Origin: a virus
Length of the DNA stretch: 53,224 bases
Strand: one strand, 5' to 3'
Virus record (IMG/VR): IMGVR_UViG_3300044533_001533
Span: 1-53,224 of that record
A model generated the notes under the pieces. The model was not told the DNA's origin. It saw only the letters and a program-made list of their open reading frames with translations, and searched no databases. Both the position numbers and the translations under genes were made by a program. This document shows, one piece after another, positions 49,135-53,224 of the stretch. Each line of letters starts with the position of its first letter. Position 1 is the first letter of the stretch.

Positions 49135-49656
49135 TTAAGCAAGTCCATTTTTTAATGCCCCCCATGTTCCGTTGCCCTTTGGTTGACCAACAATCAATAT
49201 TCCAGTAGTTGCATTAGATTTTGCTACTACTGCTACCGCTCCAGAACCAGTTGCTGGTTGTGTTGCTGTTAATCCTCCACCATCTGCTACATAAAGAACA
49301 TTGCCAGCAGTAAATGAATTTGTATTTGCATCAAGGATTACACCAGAAATAGTAACAACGCCATCTGTATTATTTCCAATTGCAGAACTTGTTAGTCCTA
49401 ATACTGGAAATGTGGCAATGTTATCAGAGTCACATTTTCCTATTGTTGTTTTTGTATTAAATCCAGTAACAAAAACTGGTGTTGCTTTTGCAATACTTGC
49501 ACCACTTACATTTCTAACCTCTATTGTATGATTTACAAGATCAGGAAGAATTAATTCAATTTGTTCCGCTAAGTCTTGCAAATCTTCATGAATGTTTACT
49601 GGATCGCTAGAAAGCGGAAAGGGAATATCATAATTTGCGGTTGCACCAGTAGCCAT
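49135..49656 (-). CDS. Fibre/baseplate protein with capsule-like beta domain
   Basis: This protein has 173 residues. The N-terminus (MATGATANYDIPFPLSSDPV, then NIHEDLQDLAEQIELILPDL) is a helical attachment or trimerisation segment often seen in phage fibre-associated proteins. The remainder (IEVRNVSGASIAKATPVFVT, FPVLGLTSSAIGNNTDGVVT, AGNVLYVADGGGLTATQPA) is a domain frequently found at the end of virion fibres. ATG 49656 lies 9 nt from a TGGTATAAT box and lacks a ribosome-binding site. It is the first gene of the fibre block on the minus strand. Confidence 0.7.
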   Translation of the reverse strand: MATGATANYDIPFPLSSDPVNIHEDLQDLAEQIELILPDLVNHTIEVRNVSGASIAKATPVFVTGFNTKTTIGKCDSDNIATFPVLGLTSSAIGNNTDGVVTISGVILDANTNSFTAGNVLYVADGGGLTATQPATGSGAVAVVAKSNATTGILIVGQPKGNGTWGALKNGLA

Positions 49657-49665
49657 AATCTTATT

Positions 49666-49674
49666 ATTATACCA
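49666..49674 (-). promoter_or_regulatory. Extended -10 promoter box (TGGTATAAT) at the head of the fibre block
   Basis: TGGTATAAT is 9 nt from ATG 49656, giving a leader of 0-3 nt. It is divergent from the plus-strand lysozyme-like promoter 50-85 bp away. Confidence 0.55.
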
Positions 49675-49721
49675 CTTCCTAAAGCAATATTTTTAATAAA
49701 TGTGCGGGTATATTGATAAAG

Positions 49722-49751
49722 TTGACTTTAATCCCTAAATCATGTTATAAT
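49722..49751 (+). promoter_or_regulatory. Consensus promoter of the lysozyme-like gene
   Basis: TTGACT (49722-49727), an 18 bp spacer, and TATAAT (49746-49751) preceded by TGT. It is the only promoter in the window with a good -35 hexamer as well as the extended -10, and would be read by a host housekeeping sigma factor without phage factors. Confidence 0.8.
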
Positions 49752-49757
49752 TAATAT

Positions 49758-49777
49758 ACTACCGAAAGGTAGTTTTT
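49758..49777 (+). promoter_or_regulatory. 5' leader hairpin with GAAA tetraloop
   Basis: ACTACC-GAAA-GGTAGT (49758-49773) is followed by TTTT. The base of the stem coincides with the expected transcription start, 7 nt after the -10 box. It could protect the 5' end of the mRNA. With the T run it might also act as a weak attenuator before the AAGGAGG site at 49784-49790. Confidence 0.5.
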
Positions 49778-49798
49778 GTTTCTAAGGAGGTAACACTA

Positions 49799-50350
49799 AT
49801 GAGAAACATTGAAAAGAAGGTTTGGTTGGGGTTACTATCTATTGTTGGTTTGGTTGCGCCTTTTAGCAATTCTGCTAATGCTTTAGATAATAATTTATTG
49901 ACTAAACCCTCCGTTGAAGCCGTTCCAGCCCCTACAGGGGCTTTTCTGGTTTCTAAGGAGAGTATATTAAAAAAATATGAAAATGCTCATAAATTAACTG
50001 ATAGCCAGTTAGTTGACCTATTGAAGGCTATAGGGTTTAAAGGTGATAAATTAAGAACAGCATGTGCAATTGCAAAGGCTGAATCTAATGGAAGACCTTT
50101 TGCTTTTAATGGCAACTCAGAAACTGGAGATAGTTCTTATGGAGTATTTCAAATAAATATGATAGGAAAACTGGGTCCTGATCGTAGAGAAAAATTCGAT
50201 CTTGACTCTAACGTTGAATTATTTAACCCAGTTACTAATTCACAAATAACATTTCACATGACTAAGGGTGGTAAAGATTGGTCAGCATGGAGTTCTGTGA
50301 ATGGACCACGGTATCAAGAATGGTACAGCAAGTATCCTTGTAAAGTCTAA
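49799..50350 (+). CDS. Secreted lysozyme/transglycosylase-like cell-wall hydrolase
   Basis: This 183-residue protein has a signal peptide: charged MRNIEKK, a hydrophobic core to about 20, and a probable cleavage after Ala28 (SANA-LD). The mature domain (about 65-183) resembles lysozyme-like lytic transglycosylases: Glu95 in AKAESNGRP as likely catalytic acid, DSSYGVFQIN as the conserved beta segment, and WSAWSS. Cys89 and Cys181 could form a disulfide outside the cell. It should cut peptidoglycan glycan strands. AAGGAGG precedes ATG 49799. It is a stand-alone transcription unit on the opposite strand from its neighbours, so it may serve lysis, superinfection control or be a moron. No holin is nearby. 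Confidence 0.82.
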   Translation: MRNIEKKVWLGLLSIVGLVAPFSNSANALDNNLLTKPSVEAVPAPTGAFLVSKESILKKYENAHKLTDSQLVDLLKAIGFKGDKLRTACAIAKAESNGRPFAFNGNSETGDSSYGVFQINMIGKLGPDRREKFDLDSNVELFNPVTNSQITFHMTKGGKDWSAWSSVNGPRYQEWYSKYPCKV

Positions 50351-50360
50351 TAATTAAAAT

Positions 50361-50397
50361 ACCCTCCTTGCTTTTGGCTTGGAGGGTTTTTTATTTT
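50361..50397 (+). terminator. Rho-independent terminator of the lysozyme-like gene
   Basis: ACCCTCC/GGAGGGT pairs around a 13 nt loop and is followed by TTTTTTATTTT, 10 bp after the stop. On the minus strand the A/T tail is weaker, but it could also stop transcription coming from the oxygenase genes. Confidence 0.85.
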
Positions 50398-50433
50398 AAA
50401 CATTAAACATTTTATTGTAAATATAGGTTTAGT

Positions 50434-51024
50434 CTATTCGTGTTTTTTAATACTTGCTCTAATTTCTTTTTCAAATATATTATATTTAGTAGGAATCCAA
50501 AAAGACGGAGTTGTGTATCTTACGCCTTTAGTTATTTCACGCACACCATGTATGTACATAGTATTTGATGGGAAAAAAACTAATGTTCCAGCCTTGGGCT
50601 TAAACTCTAGTTTGTGATCTGGAAAATATATTTCTCCACCTTCATAGTCATCATTTAAATATATAACAGCCCCATAATCAACTATAAATGCTTCATTTGG
50701 ATGCCCCTCTGGATCTTCTCCATCTGCATGTAATGGTTGATACTCTCCTACATCCCATCTTCTTATTCCAGCAGAATTAGTTTCAAGTGGTCTGCCAAAA
50801 TGAAACTCAATCTCTTTTTGTACCCTATTAATTGCATTTAATAAAATTTTATGAATCTCTGGTTTTTCTTTATGAAGTTTTTCTGTAACTTTGTCTGGTA
50901 TGCCAGCCATTGAATTAGATCCCCAAGAAATTGAATCATCAATTGAAGATAAAATCAAGTCTAAGTCTTCTTTAGAAATAAAGTTTTCTTTAATAACTAT
51001 ATTTTTTGTTGATCCTATTTTCAT
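50434..51024 (-). CDS. 2-oxoglutarate/Fe(II) oxygenase, prolyl 4-hydroxylase-like (1)
   Basis: This 196-residue protein has a double-stranded beta-helix of the P4H type. Iron ligands are His99 and Asp101 (PLHADG) and His159 (YIHGVRE); Arg169 (VRYTTPSFW) should bind the 2-oxoglutarate carboxylate. The block AVIYLNDDYEGGEIYFPDHK and the GTLVFFPSN turn are diagnostic. It likely hydroxylates a protein side chain (Pro or similar) in the cytoplasm; the substrate is unknown. SD AAGGAG overlaps the stop of the 52-residue gene upstream. It is the last gene of a run of five, next to the bidirectional terminator. Confidence 0.88.
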   Translation of the reverse strand: MKIGSTKNIVIKENFISKEDLDLILSSIDDSISWGSNSMAGIPDKVTEKLHKEKPEIHKILLNAINRVQKEIEFHFGRPLETNSAGIRRWDVGEYQPLHADGEDPEGHPNEAFIVDYGAVIYLNDDYEGGEIYFPDHKLEFKPKAGTLVFFPSNTMYIHGVREITKGVRYTTPSFWIPTKYNIFEKEIRASIKKHE

Positions 51025-51035
51025 TATATTTCTCC

Positions 51036-51194
51036 TTAGTTAGGTAATTTATATTGTTCTGCTATTTCTTTTGCTTTGTCAAAATTTGATACATCAATCA
51101 TTGAATATAAAACATAGCACAACCATTGGTAAGATGATTTCTCACAATACCCTTTTGATTGCATTGTTTTAGCAATGTCTTCTATAATTTCCAT
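51036..51194 (-). CDS. 52-residue protein between two oxygenases
   Basis: This is a short frame with starts and stops typical of this phage: ATG 51192-51194 overlaps the upstream stop as TAATG, and its stop carries the AAGGAG site of the next gene. The product has a helical look (MEIIEDIAKTMQSKGYCEKS, SYQWLCYVLYSMIDVSNFDK, AKEIAEQYKLPN) with two Cys and several aromatics. I do not recognise a family. Tight coupling on both sides argues that it is translated and belongs with the oxygenases. Confidence 0.7.
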   Translation of the reverse strand: MEIIEDIAKTMQSKGYCEKSSYQWLCYVLYSMIDVSNFDKAKEIAEQYKLPN

Positions 51195-51715
51195 TATTTA
51201 TATTCCATAAACAAATTAATGGCATATCTAGTTCCTGAAATAACACTATGTGCTACGTGTGCATATGGGTAGTTAGAAGGAAATAAAACCATTGAATTTT
51301 TTATTGGTTTTTCTTTAATTCCAAAATTAACAAACTCTATTTCTCCGCCCTCATAACTATCGTTTAAATAAATAACACAACTTGTTACCCTATTTGATAC
51401 ATGTTTAGATCCATCATCATAATGCATAACATATTTTTGATTAGGCTCATACTTTAATGCCTCTATTGTAAAGTATGTTAATTCTGGTAAATAATACATA
51501 TTCCTATATTGTCCTAAAAATTTATCTATTCCGCTTTGTACAATATTAAAAATTTTTTCATACTTTTCTTTATCGTTAAAATATATAACAGAGTTAGACC
51601 TATCTTCTACTTTAACATTTTCTGGCTTAGACCATTCATACTTATTTATTTCTTCTATTAGCATTTCTGGATTTTCTAAAACATCATAATAAAATTCTAT
51701 ACCATTTTTAGACAT
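51194..51715 (-). CDS. 2-oxoglutarate/Fe(II) oxygenase, prolyl 4-hydroxylase-like (2)
   Basis: The frame is open to 51799, but ATG 51713-51715, with AAAGG upstream and an 8 bp overlap with the previous gene, is the better start (173 residues). The ligand set is His98/Asp100 (VMHYDDG), His153 (YAHVAH) and Arg163 (GTRYAINLF); the blocks VIYLNDSYEGGEIEFVNFG and SMVLFPSN match the neighbouring oxygenase. All catalytic residues are kept. It is shorter at the N-terminus than the other two. The substrate is unknown; a peptidyl or small-molecule hydroxylase is possible. Confidence 0.85.
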   Translation of the reverse strand: MSKNGIEFYYDVLENPEMLIEEINKYEWSKPENVKVEDRSNSVIYFNDKEKYEKIFNIVQSGIDKFLGQYRNMYYLPELTYFTIEALKYEPNQKYVMHYDDGSKHVSNRVTSCVIYLNDSYEGGEIEFVNFGIKEKPIKNSMVLFPSNYPYAHVAHSVISGTRYAINLFMEYK

Positions 51716-52424
51716 TGCTATGCCTTTCGTCTTTTGTATAAAGTTTAATTTTTTTAACTTCATGTTCTCCAATTTTATTACCATATTGATCGGTGGCACT
51801 TCTATAAAAATCAGACCATTTTGGAATTTTATTGTTTTCTAAAATAACATTTCCATAATTTGTTAAATTTTTGTGATATTCATTTATATCGTATGGATTG
51901 TTATTTAAAGTCATTGTAGATTCATTTAAGTTAAAAAGAGATATTGGCATTACTGCCATAAAAGGTTCGTTTGCCTTAAAGGTTATTGAAACATTTGGCT
52001 TTGTAATTTTCCAAGAAACTGGTATTGGAGAATTCCAAAAACTTGTACTAATAATATTAGTTAGTGGCGATGCTCCGTCAATAACTAGGTTTGGTGGTCC
52101 AAAAAACAAAAGACTAACATTTGGATCTGTTTTAAAAAACCACCCAATATTAAAAATTAAGGTTGCAGTTCCTCTATTTGTATCAACAAACTCTTGTCCC
52201 TCTAAAACCTTTATATGATTTCCTTCTTCTGTGTCGTTTCCATCCCATATTACGGTTATATCTTTTGGAAATGAGAATCCCCAACCCATTTGATTGGTTA
52301 GGGATAATGGAAAACAGCGATATGCATGACCATCAAATGTTTTATCCATCCACTCTCTTTTTACTGGAAGTTGCTCTATCTTTGCTGCTCCCTGAAAAAT
52401 TTCGTATGCTTCAATATTATACAT
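51708..52424 (-). CDS. DUF6065-like protein
   Basis: This 238-residue protein begins, near residue 24, REWMDKTFDGHAYRCFPLSL, TNQMGWGFSFP, which I recall as the signature of DUF6065 (not verified by search). Then come VIWDG, FNIGWFFKTDPNVSLLFFGP, PNLVIDGASPLTNI and NSPIPVSWKITKPN, with FKANEPFMAVMPISLFN near 165. It has a beta-rich, cupin-like look but no HxD iron motif. Family members are often beside oxygenases and other modification enzymes. Its stop overlaps oxygenase 2 by 8 bp, and its ATG directly follows the stop of oxygenase 3. A partner or substrate-related role is inferred from this coupling. Confidence 0.75.
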   Translation of the reverse strand: MYNIEAYEIFQGAAKIEQLPVKREWMDKTFDGHAYRCFPLSLTNQMGWGFSFPKDITVIWDGNDTEEGNHIKVLEGQEFVDTNRGTATLIFNIGWFFKTDPNVSLLFFGPPNLVIDGASPLTNIISTSFWNSPIPVSWKITKPNVSITFKANEPFMAVMPISLFNLNESTMTLNNNPYDINEYHKNLTNYGNVILENNKIPKWSDFYRSATDQYGNKIGEHEVKKIKLYTKDERHSNV

Positions 52425-53090
52425 TTATGCTGTTGTTCTATTTTTTAAAATTTCATTTGCTCCGTGTGCTCGATCATTATAATCAAACATTGTCACTGCT
52501 GAATATTTTAATCCTTCTTCTACTGGAAGCGCTGCATGTGAATAAATAAAGGTAGATGGAAACAAAACAATATCTCCTTCTTCTGGTTGATAAGTATAAT
52601 TTAGGTATGGGAAAAATAATCCACCACCAACAAAGTTATCATTTAAATACATGACTGTTGAAACTGTACAAATATAACTAAAACCATGATCTGAGTGAAC
52701 TCCAAAATGGTGCCCTGGTCCATACTTTACAAAATTAACTGCTTCTTGATATCTCATTTGAATGTTATACATAGAACAATAATGGCTTAAGCATGATTGC
52801 AACCTAACATCGATATCTTCATAAATATTTTTTAAATCTGAATTGGCTACAGATGGATTATTGGTTATATCATATTTTCTAACTTTAAAGTCTACACAAT
52901 CTCGGTAATCTTTCATTGTTTGATAGTCGCCTACTTGTGCTTCAGACCACTTAAAAAATGTATCTTTATCTTTATTATTATCGATTACACTTTCTAATCT
53001 TTCTACCAAGTTTAATGATTTATTTAAACTATTTTTGTAAATAAAAACACCATTTGCTGGATTTAAAATTTCAATATTTGTTGCTTCCAT
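52425..53090 (-). CDS. 2-oxoglutarate/Fe(II) oxygenase, prolyl 4-hydroxylase-like (3)
   Basis: This 221-residue protein is the third P4H-like enzyme in the run. Ligands are His132 and Asp134 (GVHSDHG) and His185 (YSHAALPV). At the position of the 2-oxoglutarate-binding Arg of the other two there is Lys195 (GLKYSAVTMF), as in animal collagen prolyl 4-hydroxylases. The block VMYLNDNFVGGGLFFPYLNY has GGG for GGE. The N-terminal 100 residues are helical. It is the first gene of the oxygenase operon, with a TATAAT box 24 nt upstream and AAAAGGGG as ribosome-binding site. Confidence 0.87.
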   Translation of the reverse strand: MEATNIEILNPANGVFIYKNSLNKSLNLVERLESVIDNNKDKDTFFKWSEAQVGDYQTMKDYRDCVDFKVRKYDITNNPSVANSDLKNIYEDIDVRLQSCLSHYCSMYNIQMRYQEAVNFVKYGPGHHFGVHSDHGFSYICTVSTVMYLNDNFVGGGLFFPYLNYTYQPEEGDIVLFPSTFIYSHAALPVEEGLKYSAVTMFDYNDRAHGANEILKNRTTA

Positions 53091-53114
53091 AGCAGACCCC
53101 TTTTCGTTATTTTA

Positions 53115-53120
53115 ATTATA
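53115..53120 (-). promoter_or_regulatory. -10 box of the oxygenase operon
   Basis: TATAAT, preceded by GTG rather than a proper TGn, lies 24 nt before ATG 53090. It is divergent from the plus-strand box at 53148-53156, only about 28 bp away. Confidence 0.4.
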
Positions 53121-53147
53121 CACCATATAGAGTTTTATACGCTACTA

Positions 53148-53156
53148 TGGTAAAAT
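53148..53156 (+). promoter_or_regulatory. Extended -10 promoter box (TGGTAAAAT), leaderless
   Basis: TGGTAAAAT is followed by ATATAG and ATG 53163. The 6 nt spacing, as at 48399 and 49126, suggests a leaderless transcript running off the right edge. Confidence 0.42.
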
Positions 53157-53162
53157 ATATAG

Positions 53163-53224
53163 ATGATCAATAAAAAATCTATAATCCCGTCTGGATATTA
53201 TGGCAACTCTAAAGAAAATATAGT
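53163..53224 (+). CDS. Start of a plus-strand gene (cut by the window edge)
   Basis: ATG 53163 opens a frame (MINKKSIIPSGYYGNSKENI) that continues off the window without a stop. It is too short to identify. The call rests on the TGGTAAAAT box 6 nt before the start and on divergent orientation relative to the oxygenase operon; it has no ribosome-binding site, in keeping with the other leaderless genes here. Confidence 0.45.
   Translation, partial: MINKKSIIPSGYYGNSKENI

Overview
This window is a long stretch of a tailed double-stranded DNA phage. It is AT-rich, roughly one third G+C by eye. Nearly every gene is on the minus strand, packed with 1 to 11 bp overlaps, often as TAATG or ATGA stop/start fusions. 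The morphogenetic order on the minus strand is that of a long-tailed siphovirus: portal, head protease with nested scaffold, HK97-type major capsid protein, four connector/neck proteins, tail terminator, major tail protein, two tail assembly chaperones, a 2,556-residue tape measure, distal tail and tail-tip proteins. The host is not shown directly. Loop motifs of the type PAMLTPGEFV in the tape measure, the chaperone C-terminal extension, an adenosylcobalamin-dependent ribonucleotide reductase, a secreted lysozyme-like enzyme and many leaderless or near-leaderless genes behind TGnTATAAT boxes point, as inference, to an actinobacterial host, perhaps an AT-rich aquatic one.

Layout from left to right. 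Positions 1-2828: replication and accessory genes (DnaG-type primase N-terminus cut by the left edge, DnaB-like helicase, small proteins, an HTH protein, a zinc ribbon). Positions 2842-10382: minor tail and tail-tip proteins. Positions 10382-19858: tape measure, chaperones, tail tube. Positions 19935-27575: neck, capsid, protease/scaffold, portal and a small gene before the portal. Positions 27594-31241: a very large LamG-like structural protein where a terminase might be expected. Positions 31277-33310: class II ribonucleotide reductase, divergent from a plus-strand glycosyltransferase-like gene. Positions 34170-38055: a surface-sugar cassette (GT-B glycosyltransferase, unknown protein, two paralogous GT-A glycosyltransferases, sulfotransferase). 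Positions 38103-49656: adhesin and fibre genes, including a 1,721-residue protein with 35 near-identical 40-residue repeats arranged as five groups of seven. Positions 49799-50350: a plus-strand lysozyme-like gene with its own promoter and terminator. Positions 50434-53090: three 2-oxoglutarate/Fe(II) prolyl-hydroxylase-like enzymes, a DUF6065-like protein and a 52-residue protein. A plus-strand gene begins at the right edge.

A likely theme is host-surface interaction and modification. The repeat adhesin and the fibres lie beside enzymes that could glycosylate, sulfate or hydroxylate proteins, possibly those same Thr/Ser/Asn-rich adhesins. That link is inference. The most unusual features are the 5 x 7 propeller architecture, the replacement of the usual chaperone frameshift by two tandem paralogous genes with separate promoters, and the set of extended -10 boxes, several only 6-8 nt from the start codon.

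No intergenic gap exceeds 300 bp; the largest (33311-33526) is a divergent promoter region. I saw no tRNA, CRISPR array, integrase, holin or terminase in this window. All homology statements come from recognising motifs, not from searches.
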